Positions 1 through 7,302 are shown, counted from the first letter of the stretch. The stretch is DNA of 17,943 bases from JBMCLJ01 sp048615375 (GCA_048615375.1 JBMCLJ010000019.1:1-17943), one strand, 5' to 3'. A program made the numbers and translations. Notes: generated by a model not told the origin, from the letters alone.

Positions 1-1
1 A

Positions 2-805
2 GCGATTATTGAAGAAGAAGACGGAGAAATCGGATATGTCGGTACTGATGACGCGGTGATTTTTGTAAATTTTCGTTCTGACAGGGCAGTGCAGTTAAGT
101 AAGAAGTTCACTGAATCGAGAATCCCAAACCTGCATTATCTTACCATGACCCAGTATCACGAAGATCTCGAATGCAGGATAGCGTTTCCTCCTGAAAGCG
201 TAGAGAATACTTTTGGCGATGTTATCTCTGCCGCAGGGTTGAAGCAGCTAAGGATTACAGAAACAGAAAAGTATAATCACGTAACCTACTTTTTTAACGC
301 GAAACGCAGCGAATCACTGGAAGGAGAAGACAGGATATTGCTCGATACCTACTCCAATATCGCGACTCATGACGAACGTCCGGAAATGCGAACACCTGAC
401 ATAGCTCAGCAAATCCTTGAAGATATGAAAGCTTGTACGCATGACGTTATTATCGCGAATCTTTGTAATGCTGATATGGTTGGTCACACTGCGAAAATGT
501 CAGCGATTAAAACAGCAGTAGAGACAGTTGATACCGCAATCGGGGCAATTGCCGAGATCGGCTTGAAACATGGATACGCTGTGATTCTAACTGCAGATCA
601 CGGGAACGCGGAAGAAACAATAGATGAACGTACAGGCGAACCGAAAACCAGCCACACAACGAATCCCGTCCCTCTTATCCTTGTAAGTAAACAACTTACA
701 TCACTCAAAAGAGATACAGGAACACTTATTGATATTGCACCTACCATGCTTAAAATCCTTGCACTGCCAAAACCGGTCGAAATGACTGGACAAAGTTTAC
801 AATAA
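2..805 (+). CDS. gpmI: 2,3-bisphosphoglycerate-independent phosphoglycerate mutase, C-terminal part (5' end outside window)
   Basis: This enzyme interconverts 3-phosphoglycerate and 2-phosphoglycerate in glycolysis, in the cytoplasm, using two Mn ions. The reading frame is open from base 2, so the first GTG at 56 is internal. Seen in the visible 267 residues: the NFRSDRA substrate-arginine motif, TETEKYNHVTYFFN, the metal-binding DMVGHT stretch, then ADHGN and a final histidine in SHTTNPVP. These are the family's C-terminal phosphatase-domain signatures in the expected order. The nucleophilic serine and the N-terminal metal ligands lie upstream of the window. The family is usually about 510 residues, so roughly half is present. 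The stop codon TAA shares its last A with the ATG of the following gene (TAATG), which implies co-transcription and translational coupling. Confidence 0.95.
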   Translation, partial: AIIEEEDGEIGYVGTDDAVIFVNFRSDRAVQLSKKFTESRIPNLHYLTMTQYHEDLECRIAFPPESVENTFGDVISAAGLKQLRITETEKYNHVTYFFNAKRSESLEGEDRILLDTYSNIATHDERPEMRTPDIAQQILEDMKACTHDVIIANLCNADMVGHTAKMSAIKTAVETVDTAIGAIAEIGLKHGYAVILTADHGNAEETIDERTGEPKTSHTTNPVPLILVSKQLTSLKRDTGTLIDIAPTMLKILALPKPVEMTGQSLQ

Positions 806-1980
806 TGTCAATCACAGAAATTGTTTCAAAAAGGTCATCGCTTCGGGTTTTAAGTGGTATTTGCACTTTTTTACTGGTTTGTAATATCTTTTTAGCATTT
901 TCGTGGAAAAACGACGCTGATACGCCAGAATTTACGTGGTTATATTCTGAAAGGTTACAAATGGAGCTGCCAGGATATCAAAACCAGACAGGAGAAGTCC
1001 TTGGAACTTTTATTGGAAAAAATGTTGTCGATACTGGTTCTCCTGATCTCAACAACGTGGAAATAGAAAATTACGCCTGGGTACCTCATTTTGATTTTTC
1101 GAATGGTCTGGCGAGTGCGAGAAAGAACTCCGCATCTTTGCGGGAAGTGCATATAACCGGTGGAAGTATATCCAGTTCTGGACAGCTGACATTTGTCCCC
1201 CAATTCTCTTCCTTTTTAAGTCAAGCAAAAACGATTGCCAGACCAATCGGTATTACTATTTATTCCGGTGGTGGAGGAGGTCTTACCTCATTACTTGATT
1301 CAAATGCTTTGCAAGAAGCTTTTATAAATAAATTATTCGATTATACTCGTAAATATTCTCATATCAGCGCCATAAATATTAATTTCGAAAAACTCAGTAA
1401 CGCTGACGCGACGAAGTTTTTGAAATTTCTTTCGTTCCTCAGAACTTCCACACAAAATAACAATATAAAACTCTATGCGACGGTATTCCCGATCGGCGGG
1501 CATATCAACCAGTCACTGACAGCTGATGTCATAGGAAGCTACAGCAAACTGGCAGAAGTAAGCGATAAACTAGTACTTATGGGGTATGATTATGTTTTAC
1601 ATTTTGCTGATACTCCTGGCAGAGAAAATCCGAATGTTCCTGATTACTGGTTAAAGGAATTCTTATCTCAGGCGGTATCGCAGGTAAGTGCCTCAAAGCT
1701 TATCCTGGGATTACCTCTTTACGGATATGGCTTTACTACCAGTTCAAAGAGGATGACCACCAGTTACACGTATAGCCAGATCCAAAGCATTATTTCTCGT
1801 GAACAAAGACAGCCAGTACGAATACCAGAGTGGAATGAGATGAAGCTACAGCGGGGAAACGAAGTGATATACTTCCAGAACAAGGAAACGTTACATAGTA
1901 AAAATTCTATTGCCATTGAGTATGGGGTTGATCAAGTATTTTACTGGAGACTAGGGTCAGATGGAACGCTTCTCAACTAA
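805..1980 (+). CDS. Membrane-anchored GH18-type glycoside hydrolase-like protein
   Basis: Seen: an N-terminal hydrophobic segment (about residues 13-33) without a clear cleavage site, so probably a signal anchor, followed by a predicted extracytoplasmic domain. The domain follows the order of GH18 barrels: a beta4-like strand ending INFE (Glu195), LMGYDY on beta6, LGLPLYGYGF on beta7 and YWRLGSDG on beta8. Relatives of the spore-cortex hydrolase type (SleL/YaaH) act on peptidoglycan or chitin-like glycans. The catalytic DxxDxDxE motif is altered here: Ser188, Asn191 and Asn193 replace the Asp residues and only Glu195 remains, so activity is uncertain. It could instead be a glycan-binding, inactive member. 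The gene overlaps gpmI by one base, has no Shine-Dalgarno and is probably translated by coupling. Family call fairly sure, substrate unknown. Confidence 0.7.
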   Translation: MSITEIVSKRSSLRVLSGICTFLLVCNIFLAFSWKNDADTPEFTWLYSERLQMELPGYQNQTGEVLGTFIGKNVVDTGSPDLNNVEIENYAWVPHFDFSNGLASARKNSASLREVHITGGSISSSGQLTFVPQFSSFLSQAKTIARPIGITIYSGGGGGLTSLLDSNALQEAFINKLFDYTRKYSHISAININFEKLSNADATKFLKFLSFLRTSTQNNNIKLYATVFPIGGHINQSLTADVIGSYSKLAEVSDKLVLMGYDYVLHFADTPGRENPNVPDYWLKEFLSQAVSQVSASKLILGLPLYGYGFTTSSKRMTTSYTYSQIQSIISREQRQPVRIPEWNEMKLQRGNEVIYFQNKETLHSKNSIAIEYGVDQVFYWRLGSDGTLLN

Positions 1981-2023
1981 ACACAGCCAATAAGTAAACA
2001 GGGCAATACTAGACTTATAGTCA

Positions 2024-2052
2024 TTTACGAATGTACCCCGAAATGTTACTAT
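2024..2052 (+). promoter_or_regulatory. Promoter of the 2058 gene (leaderless type)
   Basis: TTTACG, a 17-base spacer, then TACTAT at 2047-2052 preceded by TG plus one base (extended -10). The hexamer ends five bases before the ATG, so transcription should start at or next to the start codon. Confidence 0.6.
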
Positions 2053-2057
2053 AAGTT

Positions 2058-2717
2058 ATGCAATTACAAGGCAGATTAAGACTAAAAATTGCTATAGGCA
2101 CGCTTTTAGTAGCGGTAGTTTCTGCAGTTGCTTTTCCAACTGTACTGCATGCTCAGGATAAACCCCATGACTTTAAAGATATCATCGCGGTAGTACAGGT
2201 ACATACAGAAGGTGAATGTTTCAAGCATCCCAATGGTGTACAGGAATGTCCAGCATTTAGAGTATATTATGGTAACCGCGAAATTGGTGTTTTTCAGATT
2301 GATAACCACAAAAAAAATCATCAGACCTTCGAGATAGTGACTAATGTGAAAGATACATATCAGCCTGCTCCACGTGATGTGAAAATTGAGTTCACAAATG
2401 ATAAATATTCAGAAACTGAAGACTCGAATCTCCGAATTAAACATATTGATTTATCAATACTTTCATCTCCAGAATCATACGGTTGCGAAGATGGCAACTA
2501 TTCATGCAGGAATGAGTATGTAAAAGGATGGCAGCAGATTGATTATCATAAAAAGTCAACTGTGATGGATACACAGGATACCTATGGATATGAAGGTGAA
2601 TTTAATGGCATCCCTCTTTTATACTACTTCAAAAATTATCAGCACAGTCCAAATAGTGAACAGGGAGTAGGGTGGATGCACTGGAATGGCACGGTACGTT
2701 ACATTAAAAACCTGTAA
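2058..2717 (+). CDS. Secreted protein of unknown function
   Basis: I do not recognise this 219-residue protein. It has a good signal peptide: basic residues, a hydrophobic core around residues 11-27, and a likely cleavage after LHA, just before QDKP. The mature part is hydrophilic and has two cysteine pairs (CFKHPNGVQEC and CEDGNYSC) that could form disulfides outside the membrane. No catalytic motif or membrane anchor is visible downstream, so it is probably exported and soluble or cell-associated. The start is fixed by the signal peptide and by the -10 box five bases upstream. There is no Shine-Dalgarno. It is a separate transcription unit closed by the terminator that follows. Existence as a gene is fairly sure; function is unknown. 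Confidence 0.75.
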   Translation: MQLQGRLRLKIAIGTLLVAVVSAVAFPTVLHAQDKPHDFKDIIAVVQVHTEGECFKHPNGVQECPAFRVYYGNREIGVFQIDNHKKNHQTFEIVTNVKDTYQPAPRDVKIEFTNDKYSETEDSNLRIKHIDLSILSSPESYGCEDGNYSCRNEYVKGWQQIDYHKKSTVMDTQDTYGYEGEFNGIPLLYYFKNYQHSPNSEQGVGWMHWNGTVRYIKNL

Positions 2718-2737
2718 GTAAAGTACATAACATTTTG

Positions 2738-2765
2738 GGACGCGGGAGATCGCGTCCTTTTTTTT
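2738..2765 (+). terminator. Rho-independent terminator after the 2058 gene
   Basis: Perfect 7-bp GC-rich stem GGACGCG / CGCGTCC, a six-base loop GGAGAT, then eight consecutive T. It lies 20 bases after the stop codon of the secreted-protein gene. This is the clearest terminator in the window. Confidence 0.93.
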
Positions 2766-2778
2766 ATAGGTGGCAGTT

Positions 2779-2807
2779 TTGACTAAACAGAAATTCTATA
2801 TCATAAT
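2779..2807 (+). promoter_or_regulatory. Strong promoter with no obvious gene
   Basis: TTGACT, a 17-base spacer and CATAAT: each hexamer differs from the sigma70 consensus at one position. The predicted start is near 2814, about 100 bases before tRNA-Glu, which has its own nearer promoter. No ORF follows. The 2814-2875 stretch contains only a short GACGG/CCGTT hairpin. It may make a small RNA or a long tRNA precursor. Confidence 0.45.
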
Positions 2808-2875
2808 CCCCTGGTTGGATGTGCCGATAAGTAATTAAGCGAGTGTGCCAATTTCCGACGGCTCCCGTTAGGTAA

Positions 2876-2903
2876 TTTACATATTCACTCATTAAACTAT
2901 TGT
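2876..2903 (+). promoter_or_regulatory. Promoter of tRNA-Glu
   Basis: TTTACA, a 16-base spacer and TATTGT. The predicted start is near 2910, six or seven bases before the mature 5' end of the tRNA, which is a normal arrangement for a monocistronic tRNA gene. Confidence 0.5.
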
Positions 2904-2916
2904 CACATTCACCTAT

Positions 2917-2992
2917 GGCTCCATCGTATAGCGGTCTAGTACGCTACCCTCTCACGGTAGAAACCGGGGTTCGAGTCCCCGTGGAGTCACCA
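2917..2992 (+). tRNA. tRNA-Glu (anticodon CTC), CCA encoded
   Basis: The cloverleaf can be folded by eye. The acceptor stem GGCTCCA pairs with TGGAGTC, with one G-T pair at position 2. The D arm has a 3-bp GTA/TAC stem. The anticodon stem CTACC/GGTAG encloses loop CTCTCAC, with anticodon CTC at 2951-2953 reading GAG. The T arm CGGGG/CCCCG encloses TTCGAGT. The discriminator base A is at 2989 and CCA at 2990-2992 is genome-encoded. The pattern around the anticodon matches bacterial glutamate tRNAs. Confidence 0.95.
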
Positions 2993-2999
2993 TAAACGT

Positions 3000-3070
3000 T
3001 TACTTCTCGTGCAGCTTCATGGTAACGGTGCGCACTGGAAGTTTCTTCTGGTCGAAGTTGCGGATGGTAA
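3000..3070 (-). other. Possible eroded coding tail downstream of the tRNA
   Basis: On the minus strand, 23 codons run open to a TAA at 3002-3000 and use notably G+C-rich codons compared with neighbouring genes. The peptide includes FDQKKLPVRTVTMKLHEK. Two stop codons in a row sit immediately upstream, so it is at best a fragment of a lost gene. It begins 8 bases past the tRNA, where integrations often leave debris. It may equally be chance. Confidence 0.2.
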
Positions 3071-3073
3071 GCT

Positions 3074-3090
3074 ATCAGGTTCTACCTGAT
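3074..3090 (+). repeat. Short perfect hairpin between tRNA and transporter
   Basis: ATCAGGT, a three-base loop TCT, then ACCTGAT. No T-run follows (TGCTG), so it is not a typical intrinsic terminator on either strand. It may still slow polymerase after the tRNA, as nothing better is visible there. Confidence 0.35.
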
Positions 3091-3108
3091 TGCTGTTGGT
3101 AGTGAAAA

Positions 3109-3137
3109 TTTACACTGCGGTGTTTTTCTGGCATGAT
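3109..3137 (+). promoter_or_regulatory. Promoter of the MFS-like transporter
   Basis: TTTACA, a 17-base spacer and CATGAT preceded by TG plus one base. The -10 ends eight bases before the ATG at 3146, so the leader is expected to be absent or one or two bases long. Confidence 0.5.
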
Positions 3138-3145
3138 ACGCCGTT

Positions 3146-4450
3146 ATGAATCACTTGCATTCTTATCATGTACCGCATCCCCATTTTCATCTTTTACATC
3201 ATTTATTGCACTCCAAGTCACGTAAGCTGGCGTTTTATGTACTGCTTGACACGATTTTCTGGCTTGTAATTGGTACCTTTGAGATAGCTTTTATTTATCG
3301 TCTGGCTCAGGTAGAAGGAAGTAATCCGCTTGAAGCGGTACTACAATTCTTTTTCATACTTTTTTCTACTTTATTTGTTTTTTTTCTTGTAGTTCCACGA
3401 TTACTAGCGGGTCGAAGGCTCTATACCAGCTTTATTCTGAACCACGCTGTAAAAATTGTAATGTGTCTTGTCATTCTTTTTTTCTTTAATCAGTTACATC
3501 ACCAGGCAGTGCTATTTATATTTGCAGCTTTAAAAGGACTCCAGGCAACGTTATATTTTTATACCTATCACTATGCGCATCTTAAATTACTGAATGATAA
3601 TCAGCGATTCGTATTTGATATGAAAATACAGAGTCTCATCACGTTTTTGCCGGTAATTATACCGTTTATTACCGGACTTCTGATTTCTCAATTAAGCTTT
3701 GAGATATTTCCTCAGAATGAAAGACTTCCTGCGGGTTACAGCGTAATTTTTGTTATTGGAATTGTTATTTCTTTTTTAACTATACTTTTTTCACCAAAGA
3801 TAAAAGAGGTATTTACATTTAATTTTACGTACAGAAAGCTGTTTCAGTATATCCTGTCCAGTAAATCCTTTGCGCTTAAAATGTATATGGGAACGTGGGC
3901 AATGAAGGATGCCGCTATTCTCATAGGTATCGGAGTGCTTAGTTTCCTGATTCTAGAGGATGAAATTTTTATTGGACTCTTTTCATCAATAATTTCACTT
4001 GCTGGAACTATATATTTTCTTTTCTTATCGAAACATATTGATCGTCTTTCTCATAATAGATTTCGTACATATCTTATTGGTGCTGCTGGCGATTCTCTTG
4101 GCAAGTTGATACTATCGGTGTTTACGACGCTTGGTTCGCTTATATGGAATGCGTGTATGGTAGTGTTTCTCGTTCCTTTAGAAGCGATTTTTGGTAATAA
4201 CATAGCACTGCATGCAATAGATGATGATAGTAAGCACAGGTCTCTCCCTCCAGAAATGTATATTATTATGCGTGAAGTGATTTTCTTCCCCAGTAGAGTT
4301 ATAGTAATAGGGATAGGATTATTACTTGCTAACTATTCACAATCGAATACGGAAGCTATAAGAACAATGTTGTTACTTATCCCTTTAGTTGGAGTTATTA
4401 CCGCGATATGTATATTCCGGCTTGATAGAATCGTGAAACTCAGACTGTAA
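3146..4450 (+). CDS. MFS-like integral membrane transporter with His-rich N-terminus
   Basis: The 434 residues form about twelve hydrophobic segments in two halves, separated by a hydrophilic, basic stretch near residues 215-240. This is the usual shape and length of major facilitator superfamily transporters. Specific MFS signature motifs are not obvious, so the substrate cannot be named. The first 22 residues contain nine histidines (HLHSYHVPHPHFHLLHHLLH) before the first membrane helix, which suggests metal binding or pH sensing at the cytoplasmic face. This is an inference. The start is supported by the promoter eight bases upstream. There is no Shine-Dalgarno. It is transcribed alone and converges on hsp20. 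Membrane protein certain, MFS assignment probable. Confidence 0.65.
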   Translation: MNHLHSYHVPHPHFHLLHHLLHSKSRKLAFYVLLDTIFWLVIGTFEIAFIYRLAQVEGSNPLEAVLQFFFILFSTLFVFFLVVPRLLAGRRLYTSFILNHAVKIVMCLVILFFFNQLHHQAVLFIFAALKGLQATLYFYTYHYAHLKLLNDNQRFVFDMKIQSLITFLPVIIPFITGLLISQLSFEIFPQNERLPAGYSVIFVIGIVISFLTILFSPKIKEVFTFNFTYRKLFQYILSSKSFALKMYMGTWAMKDAAILIGIGVLSFLILEDEIFIGLFSSIISLAGTIYFLFLSKHIDRLSHNRFRTYLIGAAGDSLGKLILSVFTTLGSLIWNACMVVFLVPLEAIFGNNIALHAIDDDSKHRSLPPEMYIIMREVIFFPSRVIVIGIGLLLANYSQSNTEAIRTMLLLIPLVGVITAICIFRLDRIVKLRL

Positions 4451-4474
4451 AAATAGCCCGCATACTGCAGGCTA
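4449..4474 (-). terminator. Terminator of hsp20 between convergent genes
   Basis: Read on the minus strand, TAGCC / GGCTA with an inner TGC/GCA pair and a three-base loop is followed by TTTTT. It lies 38 bases past the hsp20 stop codon and overlaps the end of the opposing transporter gene by two bases. On the plus strand there is no T-run. Confidence 0.7.
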
Positions 4475-4511
4475 ATCTTCACAAAACCCTCCCATATAGT
4501 CTTTCACATTG

Positions 4512-4940
4512 CTACTTTACAGCAATCTTTTTTGAAGTTGACTTTGTCAGCTTTGGTAAGGTGATTTTCAAAACCCCTTTGTCAAACTTCGCGTCAACTT
4601 TTTCAACGTCAACATTTCCAGGAAGCATGACCGTCCTTGAAAATGTTGCAGAGTACATTTCCCTGATATGATATTTTTTCTTTTTATCCTCGGACGCTTC
4701 CATTGTCTCTCCTGAAATCGTCAGATATCTGTCTTCAACCGCGATATCGATATCCTCAGGCTTGAGTGCTGGTACTGCAATTGAAGCTTCTACTATATAC
4801 TTGTCTTCTTCTTCGCTCATGTTGACAGGCAATTGCTGTATTCCCGCATCCCATTCTGTTGGAAGCATTGGGAATGATGAACGCATTTCATCGAATATTC
4901 TGAATGGATCACGTGGATCCCATACTTTTATTTGTGCCAT
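4512..4940 (-). CDS. Small heat-shock protein (Hsp20 / alpha-crystallin family)
   Basis: This is an ATP-independent holdase chaperone that binds unfolding proteins as large oligomers in the cytoplasm. At 142 residues it has normal family length. Seen: an N-terminal arm typical of bacterial Hsp20 (WDPRDPFRIFDEM); the alpha-crystallin domain from about residue 38, with EASIAVPALKPEDIDI, YLTISGE, the conserved FSRTVMLP and FDKGVLKITLPK; and a C-terminal IAV, the I-x-V tail motif used in oligomer assembly. I chose the ATG at 4940 because the arm begins there in the family; the upstream in-frame ATG at 5000 would add 20 atypical residues. A weak purine stretch GAGA precedes it. It is a single gene with its own terminator. 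A CIRCE-like operator just downstream of the promoter predicts HrcA heat-shock control. Confidence 0.93.
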   Translation of the reverse strand: MAQIKVWDPRDPFRIFDEMRSSFPMLPTEWDAGIQQLPVNMSEEEDKYIVEASIAVPALKPEDIDIAVEDRYLTISGETMEASEDKKKKYHIREMYSATFSRTVMLPGNVDVEKVDAKFDKGVLKITLPKLTKSTSKKIAVK

Positions 4941-5000
4941 AGTTTTTTTCTCTTTATATATAAATTGTATGTAAATAATTGTTACAGATCTGTTTCGCAT

Positions 5001-5027
5001 TTAGCGCTTATTAACGTCGTCTGCTAA
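5001..5027 (-). promoter_or_regulatory. CIRCE-like operator (HrcA binding site) of hsp20
   Basis: On the plus strand the two 9-base arms are TTAGCGCTT and GTCTGCTAA, separated by exactly nine bases. The known CIRCE consensus is TTAGCACTC, nine bases, GAGTGCTAA. Each arm matches at 7 of 9 positions. It sits at the predicted hsp20 transcription start, the usual place for HrcA repression, and 61 bases upstream of the start codon. Confidence 0.75.
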
Positions 5028-5034
5028 CACTGCA

Positions 5035-5062
5035 ATGGTACCATAGCTCGGTTATTTGTCAA
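5035..5062 (-). promoter_or_regulatory. Promoter of hsp20
   Basis: On the minus strand there is a perfect TTGACA at 5062-5057, a 16-base spacer and TACCAT at 5040-5035. The predicted start near 5028 abuts the CIRCE-like operator. This unit has a leader of about 88 bases, unlike most promoters in the window. Confidence 0.65.
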
Positions 5063-5085
5063 GAGTAGAGGGAAGTCACATACTA

Positions 5086-5114
5086 TTGACCAATTATTGG
5101 GAAACATATAGATT
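5086..5114 (+). promoter_or_regulatory. Promoter of the surface-protein operon (leaderless type)
   Basis: TTGACC, a 17-base spacer and TAGATT, which ends five bases before the ATG at 5120. It is divergent from the hsp20 promoter, with 23 bases between the two -35 boxes, so the two units could influence each other. Confidence 0.6.
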
Positions 5115-5119
5115 GGTGT

Positions 5120-6316
5120 ATGAAAAAACAGATTGTATACACGTGTTTTTTTAGTGCTGCTTTGTTTTTTTCAGGGTTATCAATAGTTTCCGCGGAAACA
5201 TATAATTCAAATGATTCCAGTTATAGACTGGAGTTAAGCGAAAATAGCATTGGATACGATGGAAATAACCCTGGTGCGGCGGATCAGCACTCAGAGTTTA
5301 AGCTTTCAGGCAGTGTAGAAGTGTTCGATGGCGGGTATGGTGATACCACGCAAACGGGAGACTTTAAAATTAAAAGCGGTCTTCAGCCTACATTTGAAGC
5401 AAATGTACCGGAACTGAGCGTTCTTACAAATGATGACAGTGATGTACAACTGTACGATAAACTGGTATTCACTATAAACCCGAATGGAAACCCTGTTACC
5501 GCTGATGGCACGTATTTTGCTGTTCAGATTAGTACTACATCAGATTTTTCTACCTTTAATTATGTAAACCCAACAAATTTCCAACCGGATATAGTTACTG
5601 CAAGTGATCTATCAATTTATTTTAAACCATGTGCACAAACTACTACCGATCCACTGGACGATAATCGATGGGACTGTGGAAATATTTCAGGGCTGAAACG
5701 ATATATTCAAGGTTTGGAAACCAATGTTACCTATTATGTCAGGGTCACCGCGATGAATGGTGATTTTACTCATTCTGAACCTGGGCCAGCGTTATCAGCC
5801 ACTACTGCATCAATTATATTATACCTGGCTCTCGACAGTAACGCGAGTGAGTTTGGCGCACTGAAATCAGGCCAGGTAAACACTGCTTCTCCAGCTACAC
5901 AGGTGACTGCTAGAACAAATGCCCAGAACGGCTATACCGTCAGTATCCAGGGAACAGGAGATGGAGTGACTCCTGAATCCGGATTGTACGCTTCGGCAGT
6001 TAACTACTTACTTGCTTCTACCAGTGGTAACTTAAGCGCCATGACTGATGCGGAAGGGTATGGCATATTCGCTGACCAGATAAGCGGCAGCTCAGCAATT
6101 GATCCTAAGTGGGATCAGGGGCAGGCAGGAAGGGATGCGACCTATGTTGGTCAGCTCATGTCTGCATCATCTGAAGTACTGTTTCAAAACGCAAATCCTA
6201 CCGATGCAACCGGTGACATTATCCAAACCAACTATTTAGCAACCACATCCCTTACTTCGCCAGCATCCAAGGGATACCAGGATATATTAATATTCACTAT
6301 ACACGCTCACTTCTAG
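5120..6316 (+). CDS. Secreted surface protein with fibronectin-III-like region
   Basis: The 398-residue protein has a clear signal peptide (MKKQ, a hydrophobic core, likely cleavage after VSA before ETYNS). The mature chain is acidic and rich in Ser, Thr, Asn and Gly, typical of surface beta-sandwich proteins. Around residues 90-230, segments such as GLETNVTYYVRVTAMNG and SEPGPALSATT resemble the last strands of a fibronectin type III fold. The region from about residue 240 has a second domain with the phrase NAQNGYTVSIQGTG. No sortase motif or C-terminal helix is seen, so it is released or bound non-covalently. It lies nine bases upstream of a gene whose product has a C-terminal membrane anchor, and the two probably form one operon and a surface complex. 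Precise function unknown. Confidence 0.75.
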   Translation: MKKQIVYTCFFSAALFFSGLSIVSAETYNSNDSSYRLELSENSIGYDGNNPGAADQHSEFKLSGSVEVFDGGYGDTTQTGDFKIKSGLQPTFEANVPELSVLTNDDSDVQLYDKLVFTINPNGNPVTADGTYFAVQISTTSDFSTFNYVNPTNFQPDIVTASDLSIYFKPCAQTTTDPLDDNRWDCGNISGLKRYIQGLETNVTYYVRVTAMNGDFTHSEPGPALSATTASIILYLALDSNASEFGALKSGQVNTASPATQVTARTNAQNGYTVSIQGTGDGVTPESGLYASAVNYLLASTSGNLSAMTDAEGYGIFADQISGSSAIDPKWDQGQAGRDATYVGQLMSASSEVLFQNANPTDATGDIIQTNYLATTSLTSPASKGYQDILIFTIHAHF

Positions 6317-6325
6317 CACTATACC

Positions 6326-7302
6326 ATGATGAGTGATAAATCTACTGAGTTGCAGTTTCATTGTACACGTACCGTTGGTACAAAATTTCTTTATTGCATG
6401 CTATGTTTGCTGGTATGCGTGATTTTTTTGCTCCTTATATCGGTGCATCTGAAAGTGGTTCTGAAGTTTCTATTGTACCTGCGCTTGTTCAGCGATCAGG
6501 TACGTCTCAAGAACCTGTCAAAGCCGACTTTAAACTCACCTATAAAAACATGACTAAACTGAAGGTAGCCTATAAATATTATGAAAGTAATGCTGAGCTT
6601 ACTGAGTTTACAGAATCAGAACTATTTTCCACATCAGCAGATGTAAATGCCGCAATATTAGTTGATGCAGTTAGATTTGATATGAATATTGATACGTCTG
6701 GCATGGTTGATAAAACTTATTTCCTGTTGTGGAAAATTATTTTGAACGGAAAGCAAACAAACACCAATATACAAAGTACTGTTTCCGTGAGCGTTCCCTT
6801 CAGGATAACCATTAATGATTCTGGAAGTAACCCACTTCCTATTGTGAACATCAAGCCAGAAAAGAAACTATATATCTTCGATCAAAGCATAGAAGTTACT
6901 ACCCAGGCATTTAATGATTCAGAGAAGATTATCAATTACGGTGCAGAAATAATCGCTCATCGAGGAGATTCAGACTCCAGCATCATGGCAAGAAATATCA
7001 CAAATCAACAAGGTATGCTCTTACCAAAAGAGGGATTAGATGAGAATGTAATAGTGCGTGATCTACCAAATACTCTTGGATTCCTGCCCTATACAGGCAA
7101 GGTTGATCTTTTTGTACGTGGTACGGCAAATAATGAACGGCATTTTCATACAGCTACAGTAAGTGTATGGATCATTCCATATCAATCAATCCTTGTTTTA
7201 CTTGTTGCAGGAATAATATTTGCCGCTCTCTTGACAAGGTCAGCAAAACACTTTAGATTTAATTCTGGAAATGTTGTAAAAAAGAATAAGACGAAGTTGT
7301 GA
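6326..7302 (+). CDS. Membrane-anchored surface protein, split by a frameshift at a T7 run
   Basis: Two frames are needed to make one protein. The frame starting at ATG 6326 encodes a basic-to-hydrophobic signal peptide (FLYCMLCLLVCVIF), then runs out of register and ends at 6553. The other frame carries the ectodomain and continues to TGA 7302, but alone it has no usable signal peptide. Adding one T (or losing two) in the seven-T run at 6423-6429 joins them as VIFFAPYIGASES, a convincing cleavage region. The joined product of about 325 residues has an extracytoplasmic beta-rich domain, a C-terminal helix (SILVLLVAGIIFAALL) and a basic tail. The overall plan recalls DUF916-type cell-wall proteins, but I would not assign that family. 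It may be a real mutation, a sequencing error, slippage or phase variation. Confidence 0.65.

Noticed and set aside
2814..2875. Riboswitch or known ncRNA upstream of tRNA-Glu
   Set aside because: Only one short hairpin is visible and no conserved riboswitch core could be recognised.
4762..4974. 70-codon plus-strand ORF over hsp20
   Set aside because: It is the antisense shadow of a clear Hsp20 gene, with no promoter or family motif of its own.
6361..7302. The ectodomain frame as an independent gene from TTG 6361 or ATG 6415
   Set aside because: Neither start gives a signal peptide although the product has a C-terminal anchor and an extracytoplasmic-type domain, while the other frame supplies a good one.
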